Shown here: positions 33,081 to 41,021 of the stretch, in pieces
How positions within the stretch are numbered: the first letter of the stretch is position 1
Layout of the letters: each line of letters begins with the position of its first letter
Source: Neobacillus fumarioli NBRC 102428
GTDB lineage: Bacteria > Bacillota > Bacilli > Bacillales > Cytobacillaceae
DNA length: 41,021 nt
Assembly (NCBI RefSeq): GCF_001591485.1
Contig: NZ_BCUZ01000016.1
Coordinates: forward strand, 1 to 41,021
Direction: 5' to 3'
Program-made: the position numbers and the translations under genes
Notes under the pieces: generated by a model
What the model saw: only the letters and a program-made list of their open reading frames with translations
The model's database searches: none
What the model was told of the DNA's origin: nothing

Positions 33081-33084
33081 TGTT

Positions 33085-33122
33085 AAAAAACGTACCCGCC
33101 ATATAGCTTAGCGAGTACGTTT
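33085..33122. terminator. Terminator between hydrolase and desR
   Basis: AAACGTACCCGC and GCGAGTACGTTT pair around a 10-base loop with T-rich flanks on both sides; likely bidirectional. Confidence 0.75.
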
Positions 33123-33125
33123 ATT

Positions 33126-33725
33126 TTATTTAAACCACCCTTTTTCTTTCGATTGTTTGATGGCTTCTATTCGGTTTTTCACTTCAAGTTTATCTAAAAT
33201 GACGGAAATATAATTACGGACGGTTCCAGTTTTAATCCGGAGCTCTTCTGCAATTTCCTTCGTATTCTTGCCGTTAGCTACCAGCTCCAGCACTTCTTTT
33301 TCACGTTCCGTCAACGGATTTTCTTCTAAATAGAAATCATCCATTAGTTCCGGAGCATAAATACGCTTGCCTGCCATTACACTTCGAATCGAAGCTGCAA
33401 GTTCTTCACTTGGACTGTCCTTTAAAAAATACCCGCTGACGCCAGCCTTTAATGCACGCTGAAAATAACCAGAACAGGCAAAAGTTGTTAAAATAATCAC
33501 TTTACATCCAAGACCTTTAAGCTCCTCTGCTGCTTCTAGACCACTCTTCCCAGGCATTTCAATATCCATGATGCAAACATCGGGGGACAATTTCTTTACG
33601 AGCTCCACAGCTTCTTCTCCATTTGAAGCCTTTCCTATTACTTCCATGTCGTCTTCTAAATTAAGCAGCGAGCCAAAAGCGCCCAAAAGCATCTTTTGGT
33701 CTTCAGCGATGATAATTTTAATCAT
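33126..33725 (-). CDS. desR: Response regulator DesR
   Basis: NarL/FixJ-type response regulator of 199 residues that activates des in the cold. Receiver phospho-acceptor is D54; the LuxR-type HTH spans 137-199 (LTEREKEVLELVANGKNTKE). The sequence reads very like B. subtilis DesR, ending in the same KEKGWFK. The start overlaps the desK stop by 8 bases (ATGATTAA), so synthesis is coupled. A pair of palindromes upstream of des are likely its targets. Confidence 0.96.
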   Translation of the reverse strand: MIKIIIAEDQKMLLGAFGSLLNLEDDMEVIGKASNGEEAVELVKKLSPDVCIMDIEMPGKSGLEAAEELKGLGCKVIILTTFACSGYFQRALKAGVSGYFLKDSPSEELAASIRSVMAGKRIYAPELMDDFYLEENPLTEREKEVLELVANGKNTKEIAEELRIKTGTVRNYISVILDKLEVKNRIEAIKQSKEKGWFK

Positions 33726-34857
33726 TTGCCCTAGAACCTCCTTTTCCGCCTTTTACATCACTTGGTACTCTGATGATAATGGTTGTTCCTTTATTCGTGT
33801 CTAATTCAAAGATGCCATTAATAAACTCCAGCCGTTCTTTCATACCAATTAAACCGTGTCCCGGGGTCACATTCGTTTCTTTTTTAAAGCAGCCATCATC
33901 CCGAATCGTTAATATGGCTTCTTTCCAAGATTGCTCGATGGAAATATAACAATTCCTTGCACCACTGTGTTTTACCACATTATTGATTGCCTCTTTTAAA
34001 CACATGCTTAATATATTTTCTGTTAATAATGAAATGTTTTTTAAATTGAAATTTCCTTCTGTAACCAAATTTATTTGAGCGGCTTCCATTATTTGTTTTA
34101 TGCGAATCATCTCATCCTTCAAACGAATACCGCGCATGGAGGAAACTAGTTTTCTAACTTCACTTAAAGCAGTTCTGGACGTCTGCTGAACATCCTTTAA
34201 TTCAGCTTGAGCCTGCTCTGGGTCTTTTGTAATTAATTTACCAGCCAGATCCGCTTTTAAACCAATCAGCGACAGTTTTTGTCCAAGAATATCATGGAGA
34301 TCGCGGGCAATTCGCTGCCGTTCCTCCAATTTTACAAGTTCTGAGATTCTTTTGTTCGCATCTTCAAGTTTTTCTTCAAGCTGTCCCCGTTCCTTTCGAT
34401 TATGAATATTGAAAGGCAGAAGGATCACACTGATCCAAATAATGATGACAAAAGGCAATTGCTGTAAAAATAATTTTTCTTGCACAACGATGTTATAGTT
34501 AATGGATATAGAGGTACTGACCAAATGAATAAAATACAGGGTAAAAAAAGCAATCCGATCTTTAATATTTCCTAAAAAATAAGCAAGGAAGAAAGCAAAA
34601 TAAACATAACTATATAAATTAGTCGCTGTAATCGAAATCCCAATCAAAATCAATGTCCAAAGATAAACAGCCCAGCCTTTCGAAAAAAATGCAATCCGAT
34701 ATAAGATAAAAAAGAGGAATGTAAGCAAAATTCCTACGATAATACGGATCATCGAAGAAGTTTGAAAAATAAAGTAAAACGGTAAAATACAAAGGACCGT
34801 CCATATATAGGGAGTAATACTATTGCTTTTTTGGAAGGTCAAATACTTTTTAACCAT
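33718..34857 (-). CDS. desK: Thermosensor histidine kinase DesK
   Basis: A 379-residue membrane kinase. Four to five membrane helices in the first 150 residues sense lipid order; a coiled linker (155-182) leads to the DHp domain with ERQRIARDLHDILGQKLS, H188. The ATPase motifs include CLKEAINNVVKHS, DDGCF and GHGLIGMKERL. H188 aligns with the B. subtilis phospho-histidine. It switches from phosphatase to kinase as membranes rigidify. AAAGAGG precedes the ATG. It is 62 bases after des and overlaps desR. Confidence 0.96.
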   Translation of the reverse strand: MVKKYLTFQKSNSITPYIWTVLCILPFYFIFQTSSMIRIIVGILLTFLFFILYRIAFFSKGWAVYLWTLILIGISITATNLYSYVYFAFFLAYFLGNIKDRIAFFTLYFIHLVSTSISINYNIVVQEKLFLQQLPFVIIIWISVILLPFNIHNRKERGQLEEKLEDANKRISELVKLEERQRIARDLHDILGQKLSLIGLKADLAGKLITKDPEQAQAELKDVQQTSRTALSEVRKLVSSMRGIRLKDEMIRIKQIMEAAQINLVTEGNFNLKNISLLTENILSMCLKEAINNVVKHSGARNCYISIEQSWKEAILTIRDDGCFKKETNVTPGHGLIGMKERLEFINGIFELDTNKGTTIIIRVPSDVKGGKGGSRAND

Positions 34858-34919
34858 AGAAAAACCTCTTTAAAAAGAAATCATATCTTCTATCTTATCG
34901 CACCAAGAATAAATTTTCT

Positions 34920-35930
34920 CTATAAACTGTTCACTTTTGCGGAACATTTTGCTTCTTTAAATTGTACAAACTTTTTCCTCTGCTCATCCCACAAATGGAA
35001 CTTTAATGAGCTTAAGCTCGTTCTAACCGTAATGGTTGGGACATTTTGCAATGGTTTTGTATCGTTATGAACTTGCTCGAGCTTATAATTTGGCACCCTT
35101 GGACTTAAATGATGGACATGGTGGTATCCGATATTTCCTGTAAACCATTGCAGGATTTTTGGCAGTTTATAATAGGAACTGCCCTCGACAGCCGCCTTCA
35201 CATACTCCCATTCCTGATCTTCCTCAAAATACGAATCTTCAAATGTATGCTGCACATAAAATAGCCAGACACCAGCAATCCCGGAAAGTAAAAAAATCGG
35301 ACCTTCTACCAATAAGAAGGGTTGCCAGCCTATGGTACAGCATAGTACAGCAATGACAGCGACAATTGTCAAGTTTGTTAAATACGTATTGAAACGTTCT
35401 TTCAATCTTGCTCCCTTTCGATTAAAGCGGTTTTTAATAAGAAAAATATAGATTGGCCCTAATATAAACATGACAAAGAAATTTCGATACAGGCGGTATT
35501 GAATTTTTTTCCATATTGTAGCTGACTGATATTCTTCTACAGTTAGCATCCAAATATCACCAGTTCCCCTCTTATCCAAATTACTGCTTGTTGCATGGTG
35601 TACAGCATGGTCATGCTGCCACTGGCTGTAAGGAAACATGGTTAAAATCCCTGTCAATGTTCCCAATATTTTATTCGCTGTACGGTTTTTAAAGAAAGAA
35701 TAGTGGCAGCAATCATGAAAAATAATGAATGTTCGCACTAAAAAACCTGATGCTATAACGGCAATGACCAATGCCAAAGGATAGGAAACAGATAAACTTT
35801 TATAGCACAAATACCACAAGAGAAAAAAAGGAACAATCGTATTAAGCAACTGCCAAACACTAGCCTTTACATTTGATTTTTCATATGGCGAAACAAGCTT
35901 TCGCAATCTTTTTTCATTTTCATTTAGCAT
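34920..35930 (-). CDS. des: Membrane acyl-lipid desaturase Des
   Basis: Integral membrane acyl-lipid desaturase of 336 residues; the Bacillus member acts at delta-5. Three histidine boxes are intact: HDCCH (72-76), HDHAVHH (106-112) and HHVHH (270-274), which bind the di-iron centre. Membrane helices lie around 30-68, 84-100, 150-166 and 185-227. It is the first gene of des-desK-desR. The leader has two palindromic sites and a weak -35, as expected for DesR activation. Confidence 0.95.
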   Translation of the reverse strand: MLNENEKRLRKLVSPYEKSNVKASVWQLLNTIVPFFLLWYLCYKSLSVSYPLALVIAVIASGFLVRTFIIFHDCCHYSFFKNRTANKILGTLTGILTMFPYSQWQHDHAVHHATSSNLDKRGTGDIWMLTVEEYQSATIWKKIQYRLYRNFFVMFILGPIYIFLIKNRFNRKGARLKERFNTYLTNLTIVAVIAVLCCTIGWQPFLLVEGPIFLLSGIAGVWLFYVQHTFEDSYFEEDQEWEYVKAAVEGSSYYKLPKILQWFTGNIGYHHVHHLSPRVPNYKLEQVHNDTKPLQNVPTITVRTSLSSLKFHLWDEQRKKFVQFKEAKCSAKVNSL

Positions 35931-35962
35931 ACTCTTATTTCCCTTCCACTATAATTATTTCA

Positions 35963-35991
35963 ATTATAATGGAAAAAACACCCCTTTGATA
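35963..35991 (-). promoter_or_regulatory. Promoter of the des operon
   Basis: On the minus strand TATAAT (35963-35968) has only a poor -35, TATCAA, at 17-base spacing, suggesting dependence on an activator. The start would be near 35956. Confidence 0.6.
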
Positions 35992-36028
35992 GACATACAT
36001 GTCATACATAAAACATGATAAATGTCAT
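35992..36028. promoter_or_regulatory. Paired DesR-box-like palindromes
   Basis: GACATACATGTC (35992-36003) is a perfect palindrome with a 2-base centre. ATGATAAATGTCAT (36015-36028) is a related dyad. Centres lie about 24 bases apart, at roughly -42 and -66 from the inferred des start, overlapping the span where DesR binds in B. subtilis. Confidence 0.65.
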
Positions 36029-36043
36029 ATAGCTATCTGACAA

Positions 36044-36088
36044 AAAAGCGTGGATACCTCTCCTATACGATAGAGCAAATCCACGCTG
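36044..36088 (-). terminator. Terminator of the pxp/aldo-keto reductase operon
   Basis: On the minus strand AGCGTGGAT pairs with ATCCACGCT across a long loop and is followed by TTTTTT, just after the aldo/keto reductase stop. Confidence 0.8.
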
Positions 36089-36100
36089 TTTAAAATTTAT

Positions 36101-37027
36101 TTATGGAACCATATTCCCTGCCGCTTTATATATCTCGTACCATTCTTGTCTTGTTAAAGGAATTTCGGAACCTTTGCATGCATCTTTCATTCGCTGAGGG
36201 TTGGTAGTCCCAAGTATAACTTGAATATTTGCCGGGTGACGGGTAATCCATGCTACTGCAATCGCTGCATTGGTTACCTCATATTTTTCAGCCAGACGGT
36301 CAATCACTTTATTCAAGTCAGGGAAACGCTCTAAATCGCCAAGGAATGTGCCGCTAAAGAAGCCGTGCTGAAACGGCGACCATGCCTGAATGGTAATATC
36401 CTGCAGGCGGCAATATTCTAAGATACTGCTGTCGCGATTGATTGCTTGGTCTACTTTCATGTTCAAAGTGATACCGGAATCGATCATCGGGGTATGCGCG
36501 ATGCTTAGCTGCAATTGATTGACAACGAGCTTATACGGGATATACTTTTGCAGCAGTTCAATTTGCGCGGGGTTGTGATTGGAAACACCGAAGTACTTTA
36601 CTTTGCCGCTTTGATGAAGTTCTTCGAAAGCTTTAGCTACCTCAGCAGGTTCCATTAACGGATCAGGCCGGTGAAGCAGCAGAATATCGAGGTACTCTGT
36701 TCTTAAACGTTTTAATATTCCATCGACAGATTCGATAATATGTTCTTTTGAAAAATCAAAATAACCTTCCGGCGAGATGATGCCGCATTTACTTTGCAGA
36801 ATCATTTTTTCACGAATGGATGGATTCATTTGAATAGCTTCTGAAAAAATTTCCTCACACTGCCCTTTACAGTAAATATCCGCATGATCAAAGAAATTGA
36901 TGCCCTCATCCATCGCGGTACGAATTAACTTCTCTGCTTCCAGCACTGTAAGCTGTGTCAAACGCATATTGCCCATCACGATATTGGAAACATGTAAATC
37001 GGTATTTGCGATATTTATGTATTTCAT
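36101..37027 (-). CDS. Aldo/keto reductase
   Basis: NAD(P)H-dependent (alpha/beta)8 oxidoreductase, 308 residues. The catalytic tetrad can be placed: D and Y in FFDHADIYCKG, K in LQSKCG, H in LLLHRPD. The C-terminal cofactor region is ILGTTNPQRMKDACKG. The start at 37027 (MKYINIANTDLHVSNIVMGN) is chosen because GGGAGGGG lies upstream; the longer frame adds 11 residues with no support. It is 57 bases after pxpA and shares its terminator, so it is probably co-transcribed. The substrate is unknown. Confidence 0.88.
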   Translation of the reverse strand: MKYINIANTDLHVSNIVMGNMRLTQLTVLEAEKLIRTAMDEGINFFDHADIYCKGQCEEIFSEAIQMNPSIREKMILQSKCGIISPEGYFDFSKEHIIESVDGILKRLRTEYLDILLLHRPDPLMEPAEVAKAFEELHQSGKVKYFGVSNHNPAQIELLQKYIPYKLVVNQLQLSIAHTPMIDSGITLNMKVDQAINRDSSILEYCRLQDITIQAWSPFQHGFFSGTFLGDLERFPDLNKVIDRLAEKYEVTNAAIAVAWITRHPANIQVILGTTNPQRMKDACKGSEIPLTRQEWYEIYKAAGNMVP

Positions 37028-37084
37028 GGTAACCCCTCCCTGTACTTGATACAAATACATTATACTTTAAATTTGGAAAACTTG

Positions 37085-37846
37085 TCATTTACCCGAAATA
37101 GCCCGAACTAAAATACCTTCTGATTCGAGACTGGAGCGAATGTTCCTGGCAAATTCAAGTGCGTATGGACCGTCGCCATGAATACAAATCGTATCTGCCT
37201 GAACTTGAATATCCTCTCCTTGCACTGTACGGACAAGTCCTTCTTTTACCATACGAATGATTTGTTTGACCGACTGTTCCTCATCGGTTATTAAAGCATT
37301 GGGATCTCTTCTTGGCTTCAGCGTCCCATCCAATTGATAGGTTCTGTCTGCGAAAACTTCATGGGCAGTTTGCAGTCCGTGTTTTTCCCCAGCCTTCACG
37401 AGATGGCTCCCGGCAAGACCAAACAAGATCAGTTCCGGCCCAGCTTTATAGATAGCTTTGGCAATGGCCATTGCAAGTTCCGTGTTTTTCGCTGCCATAT
37501 TATATAATGCCCCGTGAGGTTTCACATGCCTAAGCGTTCCCCCTTCGGCATGAACAAATGATTGGAGAGCCCCAACTTGATAAAGAACGAGATCATAGGC
37601 TTCCTGCGGGGATATATCCATATTCCTGCGGCCGAATCCAACTAAATCAGGCAGCCCTGGGTGTGCACCGATGGCAACCCCCTTCTCTAAAGCCAATGTA
37701 ACCGTCTTTCTCATTGTAGAAGGATCCCCCGCGTGAAAACCACAAGCAATGTTTGCGGATGATACATAATTTAAAATTTCTTTGTCATTTCCTTTTAGAT
37801 AAGCACCAAAACTTTCGCCCATGTCACAATTTAAATCAATAAACAT
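37085..37846 (-). CDS. pxpA: 5-oxoprolinase subunit A (LamB/YcsF family)
   Basis: A 253-residue subunit that, with PxpB and PxpC, hydrolyses 5-oxoproline (pyroglutamate) to glutamate using ATP. The family opening [21 protein letters not shown] is intact, as are [27 protein letters not shown] and HGDGPYA. GGGGGAAC precedes the ATG. It comes 20 bases after pxpC, order pxpB-pxpC-pxpA. Confidence 0.95.
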   Translation of the reverse strand: MFIDLNCDMGESFGAYLKGNDKEILNYVSSANIACGFHAGDPSTMRKTVTLALEKGVAIGAHPGLPDLVGFGRRNMDISPQEAYDLVLYQVGALQSFVHAEGGTLRHVKPHGALYNMAAKNTELAMAIAKAIYKAGPELILFGLAGSHLVKAGEKHGLQTAHEVFADRTYQLDGTLKPRRDPNALITDEEQSVKQIIRMVKEGLVRTVQGEDIQVQADTICIHGDGPYALEFARNIRSSLESEGILVRAISGK

Positions 37847-37866
37847 TTATGTTCCCCCAACATGAT

Positions 37867-38874
37867 TCATTTTCTAGATTCAATTAAATCAATGCCATGT
37901 GCGGCTATATTGATCATTCTTTCTCTCTTGAACAATGCCTGTTGGGCTTCTTGCAAATGAATTTCCTTAAAGCAAATTTTTTCTCCTGGTTTTCGCTGAG
38001 CCACAATAGGTATATCAACCGAAGCAATAAATCCAATCTTTGGATAGCCGCCTGTCGTTTGCCGATCTACCATAAGAATAATAGGCTGTCCGTCTGAGGG
38101 AACTTGAATCGTTCCTGCCGTAACCGCTTCAGAAAGAAGTTCCAGCGGTTGCTCCAATTCTAATGCTTTTCCAGATAAACGGTATCCCATTCGGTCAGAA
38201 GCTTGCGTGATGAAAAATTCCTGTTCAAAAAAACTTTTTCTGCTTGCAAAAGTAAACTGATCAAATTGCGGTCCAGGAATGACACGGATTGTGGAGGATT
38301 CATAGGAAGGAAGTAAATGCTCAGAGATCCGCCAATCGGCCACCTTACATGGTTCATTGAGATGTTTACCTGATAAAAGCCCTCTAAGCCGTAAACTATT
38401 CGCTTTTGGCTGTTTCACTTGCAGTTGATCGCCTTTTTTTAACAGACGTCCTTTATACCCCCCAACTCCTGCCCTTATGTACGTACTGCGGCTTCCAAGG
38501 ACATAAGGTACATCCATACCACCTGCAAAAGCCATATAGGCCCGGCAGCCTTTTTCCACATGACCGCACTCCAAGACGCTCCCGTCCCTTACCAATATTG
38601 GCCGCCATGATGGGATTCGCTTTCCGTCAATTGCCGCGGAGAATTCACCGCCGCATATGGCAATCAGCTGATCTCCATTAAACTTTAGTTTTGGGCCAAT
38701 AAGAGTCATTTCCAATGCAGCTTCATTTTCAGGGTTGCCAACAAGCAGATTCGCAAGGCGAAAAGCAACAGGATCCATCGCGCCACTCACAATCACACCA
38801 TACTGCTGATATCCATACCTGCCTATATCCTGTATGGTTGTACATAGCCCCGGTTGAAGTACTTCAACACTCAT
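37867..38874 (-). CDS. pxpC: 5-oxoprolinase subunit C (biotin-dependent carboxyltransferase fold)
   Basis: A 335-residue subunit (KipA-like). The N-terminus VEVLQPGLCTTIQDIGRYGYQQYGV and the SGAMDPVAFRLANLLVGN stretch are diagnostic. A later QITASDRMGYRLSG-type segment (here TQASDRMGYRLSGKALE) and MVDRQTTGGYPKIG complete the match. It pairs with PxpB as in KipI/KipA. The ATG overlaps the pxpB stop in ATGA, indicating coupling. Confidence 0.95.
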   Translation of the reverse strand: MSVEVLQPGLCTTIQDIGRYGYQQYGVIVSGAMDPVAFRLANLLVGNPENEAALEMTLIGPKLKFNGDQLIAICGGEFSAAIDGKRIPSWRPILVRDGSVLECGHVEKGCRAYMAFAGGMDVPYVLGSRSTYIRAGVGGYKGRLLKKGDQLQVKQPKANSLRLRGLLSGKHLNEPCKVADWRISEHLLPSYESSTIRVIPGPQFDQFTFASRKSFFEQEFFITQASDRMGYRLSGKALELEQPLELLSEAVTAGTIQVPSDGQPIILMVDRQTTGGYPKIGFIASVDIPIVAQRKPGEKICFKEIHLQEAQQALFKRERMINIAAHGIDLIESRK

Positions 38875-39581
38875 GAATCTGCCCCTTCCAATTTGTGATA
38901 TTCAACAAGTGAAATTGGCCGAAAACGCACGAGATCGCCAGCCTGCAACAGACTTGGAGGCTCCCCTTCATACCGGAATAGCCTTTGTGGAGTCCTGCCA
39001 ATCAACTGCCAGCCGCCAGGGCTTTCAATCGGATAAATCCCTGTTTGCTCTCCGCCAATTCCTACGCTTCCTGCCGGGATTTTTAAGCGGGGTGTACTGC
39101 GCCGGGGTGTAATAATCCGCTCGTCCATTCCACCTAAATAGGGAAAGCCAGGAGCAAAGCCAATCATATGAACGAGGTATTCTGTTTCAGAGTGAATTCG
39201 AATCACTTCATCCGGTGTCAAGCCATTATGTACAGCAACAACCTCCAAATCGGGACCGAATTCTTTCCCATAGCAAACAGGAATTTCCACCACCCTTGCA
39301 TCTTTTACAGATGTTTCAGGTAATGTTGCCATAATTTCTTTCAATTTGGCAAGAACCCAGTTATAAGGGAACTCAATCCCCAAATGAAACAGCCGAATAG
39401 GATCATAAAAAACAGCTACAGTCGTAAAGCCAGGGACGATTTCGATTATCCCTTCAAAAGGATGTTTCTGTAAAAGTCGCGCTAGTGCCTGCACTTTTTC
39501 ATGTGTCTTTTGATCAATGCCATCCCCCATTTTAACGATAATCCCCGAATCCCCAAGTGGAGCAAATTGATCGCTATCCAT
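38871..39581 (-). CDS. pxpB: 5-oxoprolinase subunit B (KipI-like)
   Basis: A 236-residue subunit. LGDSGIIVKMG at the N-terminus and GFAPGFPYLGGMDERIITPRR and SVGIGGEQTGIYPIESPGGW in the second half are the family signature. In B. subtilis the homologue KipI also inhibits the sporulation kinase KinA; whether this one does cannot be told. First gene of the operon; AAGGGAGGAAAA precedes the ATG. No kipR-type regulator is nearby. Confidence 0.94.
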   Translation of the reverse strand: MDSDQFAPLGDSGIIVKMGDGIDQKTHEKVQALARLLQKHPFEGIIEIVPGFTTVAVFYDPIRLFHLGIEFPYNWVLAKLKEIMATLPETSVKDARVVEIPVCYGKEFGPDLEVVAVHNGLTPDEVIRIHSETEYLVHMIGFAPGFPYLGGMDERIITPRRSTPRLKIPAGSVGIGGEQTGIYPIESPGGWQLIGRTPQRLFRYEGEPPSLLQAGDLVRFRPISLVEYHKLEGADS

Positions 39582-39666
39582 TCATTTTCCTCCCTTAAAG
39601 AAAAAGTTAGCTTTCTTCTCTTATACACATCTCCGAATTATTAATTAAATCATAATATTCACAAAA

Positions 39667-39768
39667 CCCCGTGGTCAAATAAACTAAACTTCATTACCCG
39701 TTGGGAAGAAAAATGGACCCCCATGATCCAATAAACTGGACTTTATTTCCTGTTGGGAGGAAAAAATA
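39667..39768. repeat. Imperfect tandem repeat, two 52-base units
   Basis: Unit 1 starts at 39667 with CCCCGTGGTCAAATAAACT and unit 2 at 39719 with CCCCATGATCCAATAAACT; both continue with ACTT-ATT-CC, then GTTGGGA-GAAAAA. About 80% of bases agree. A third AAAATGGAC-type fragment follows at about 39787. No ORF covers it. It fills most of the 293-base gap between pxpB and the esterase gene. Confidence 0.8.
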
Positions 39769-39874
39769 AACTCAATTGCTTTTTAAAATGGACATGTTTC
39801 CAAATTTACGAATGACCATGCATTTATAAAGGAAAAATATGCTCATCGAATAATAGATATTAGGGAGTAATTTT

Positions 39875-40573
39875 ATGCAGCAGGAATTATGTGTCATTAT
39901 TCATGGATTTACTGGAAATCCGTTTGAAGTAAAACCGCTGGCTGATGCGCTGGAACAAGCAGGCTATGAAGTGATTACTCCTTTACTGCCAGGACATACT
40001 GATAATAATGAACGAATGGAAAATATAGCAGCAGCTGAATGGCTGCAAATGGTTGAGGAAATAGTTAAGCAGGCAGTTAAAGAAAATAAGAAGATTCATA
40101 TGATGGGATTTTCGATGGGGGCGATGATTGCTTCCATTATGGCATACAGAATTAAACTTTCTACCTTGGTATTGCTTTCTCCGGCAGTATATGTCGTCAC
40201 CCCTAATTTATTAAAAATCAGGCTGGAAAATTTGTTTCAAAGCAAGAAAGGAAATCGTTCACCGGAATATCAAACAATGTGCAAAACTCCTTACATTCTT
40301 CGATCTACTTCTATATATAATTTGTGGCAATTTCAAAAAGTTGTTCGTCAAGCTAGAGGGATTTTCAACCATCTTTCAGTACCGCTTTGCATCATTCACG
40401 GGCAAAGAGATGAAATAGCTGATCCGAATAGTGCCAAATTTAATTATCATGCTGCTTCATCAAAAGACAAGGAGCTGCACTATCTTCCCGGTTCAAAACA
40501 CCATATTTGTTTGGATTGTGAAGCAAATACAGTGATCCAGATAGTGTTAACATTTTTAAACAAATATCATTAA
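39875..40573 (+). CDS. Carboxylesterase/lipase-like alpha/beta hydrolase
   Basis: A 232-residue hydrolase like Geobacillus Est30. HGFTGNPFEVKPLA (10-23) gives the oxyanion segment, GFSMGA the nucleophile S80, GQRDEIADP the acid D179, and GSKHHICLD the base H209. No signal peptide, so cytosolic. AGGGAGTAATTTT precedes the ATG. It stands alone, convergent with a tRNA gene. Short-chain esters are the usual substrates. Confidence 0.9.
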   Translation: MQQELCVIIHGFTGNPFEVKPLADALEQAGYEVITPLLPGHTDNNERMENIAAAEWLQMVEEIVKQAVKENKKIHMMGFSMGAMIASIMAYRIKLSTLVLLSPAVYVVTPNLLKIRLENLFQSKKGNRSPEYQTMCKTPYILRSTSIYNLWQFQKVVRQARGIFNHLSVPLCIIHGQRDEIADPNSAKFNYHAASSKDKELHYLPGSKHHICLDCEANTVIQIVLTFLNKYH

Positions 40574-40583
40574 AATAAAAAAG

Positions 40584-40609
40584 ACTCAAATCCATTAGAG
40601 GACTTGAGT
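40584..40609. terminator. Terminator between esterase and tRNA-Val
   Basis: ACTCAAATCC and GGACTTGAGT pair (one wobble) around a 6-base loop. T-runs flank it on both strands, so it can end the tRNA transcript and the esterase transcript. Confidence 0.82.
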
Positions 40610-40624
40610 TTTCCTGTAAAATAA

Positions 40625-40697
40625 TGACCTGTGAGGGGCTCGAACCCCCGACCCCAACCCTGTCAAGGTTGTGCTCTCCCAACTGAGCTAACAGATC
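40625..40697 (-). tRNA. tRNA-Val(GAC)
   Basis: A 73-base cloverleaf on the minus strand. Acceptor stem GATCTGT/ACAGGTC, D arm GCTC/GAGC, anticodon stem CAACC/GGTTG with loop TTGACAG, anticodon GAC, and T arm GGGGG/CCCTC with TTCGAGC. CCA is not encoded. It is a solitary tRNA with its own promoter and terminator. Confidence 0.95.
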
Positions 40698-40718
40698 GAT
40701 TTATTAACTACAAAATTA

Positions 40719-40746
40719 ATTATAATAAAAAAACGAAGAAAGTCAA
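40719..40746 (-). promoter_or_regulatory. Promoter of the tRNA-Val gene
   Basis: On the minus strand TTGACT, a 16-base T-rich spacer and a perfect TATAAT. The start would be about 15 bases before the mature tRNA end. Confidence 0.75.
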
Positions 40747-40915
40747 TAGTTATTTTTAGGTTATTATATAAATGGTTTTAGATATTTTATAGACAGATCG
40801 ACACAAAGTTGTCTAAATAAAACTTTTTCTGTATCATTCTAAACAACAAATGTTAAATAGCATTGAACTAGTATAAAAACTTTAATGAGTTCTAATTAAT
40901 TTAGATTCTTAGCCT
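40747..40915. other. Intergenic AT-rich region
   Basis: About 170 bases with no ORF, ribosome binding site or structured element that I can support. Confidence 0.5.
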
Positions 40916-40940
40916 AAAAAAAGGTGTCACAAAGACACCA
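40916..40940 (-). terminator. Terminator for a transcript entering from the right
   Basis: GGTGTC-ACAAA-GACACC hairpin; read on the minus strand it is followed by TTTTTTT. The gene it ends must lie beyond 41021; no convincing reading frame reaches the window edge. Confidence 0.75.
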
Positions 40941-41021
40941 AATGCCGATAAAGCTAACAATAATATGACCACAACAAATCCAAAAACCGTCTAACCACAC
41001 CACTATCCTAATCGTAATTTA

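Noticed and set aside
40916-41021. Hydrophobic minus-strand peptide at the right edge (VVILLLALSAFGVFVTPFF)
   Set aside because: A stop lies just upstream in frame, no start with a ribosome binding site exists, and it runs through the terminator hairpin.

Overview
This window reads as a chromosomal segment of a low-GC, endospore-forming Bacillaceae bacterium. It carries Spo0E, alpha/beta SASP, YjcZ and SigI/RsgI homologues, strong AGGAGG-type ribosome binding sites, SAM-I riboswitches and the des-desKR and ycnJI arrangements known from Bacillus. Nothing looks like a prophage or an intact insertion sequence. I cannot name the species.

Region by region. (1) 1-1.7 kb: fixC-fixX, encoding an ETF:quinone oxidoreductase branch, preceded by what looks like the decayed first codons of fixA. 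(2) 2.0-2.3 kb: a Spo0E-like phosphatase. (3) 2.6-8.7 kb: methionine salvage. mtnW-mtnX-mtnB-mtnD sits behind one SAM-I riboswitch, mtnE has its own promoter, and mtnK is divergent behind a second SAM-I riboswitch. mtnA, which I would expect next to mtnK, is absent; a structured dispersed repeat lies there instead. (4) 8.9-10.1 kb: a KinE-like PAS histidine kinase. (5) 10.2-12.0 kb: a B12-binding radical SAM protein. (6) 12.0-13.1 kb: four small genes, including an overlapping pair too short for routine gene calling and an alpha/beta SASP. (7) 13.1-15.0 kb: sigI-rsgI. (8) 15.2 kb: second copy of the repeat, then prfC. (9) 17.2-19.2 kb: a divergent FtsH-like protease and two YjcZ miniproteins. 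(10) 19.4-20.2 kb: a glycerophosphodiesterase. (11) 20.3-23.4 kb: a GAF-LuxR regulator divergent from a three-gene membrane/secreted cassette (DUF6230-like, DUF6114-like, and a small secreted protein). This is the least understood system here. (12) 23.5-26.3 kb: ppc. (13) 26.5-28.3 kb: a secreted two-domain protein and a CoxG-like protein. (14) 28.4-30.7 kb: ycnJ-ycnI copper uptake genes. (15) 31-33.1 kb: a nucleotidyltransferase, an IDEAL-domain protein and an alpha/beta hydrolase. (16) 33.1-35.9 kb: des-desK-desR cold-shock desaturase system with paired operator-like palindromes. (17) 36.1-39.6 kb: pxpB-pxpC-pxpA (5-oxoprolinase) with an aldo/keto reductase. (18) 39.6-41 kb: an imperfect tandem repeat, an esterase, tRNA-Val(GAC), and a terminator for a transcript entering from the right.

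The methionine-salvage genes form one pathway under SAM control. des/desK/desR form a membrane-fluidity feedback loop, sigI/rsgI a sigma/anti-sigma pair, and pxpABC one enzyme. The most promising undescribed unit is the GAF-LuxR plus DUF6230/DUF6114 cassette at 20.3-23.4 kb, with a perfect palindrome in the divergent promoter region. All family assignments come from reading motifs and from memory; no database search was run.
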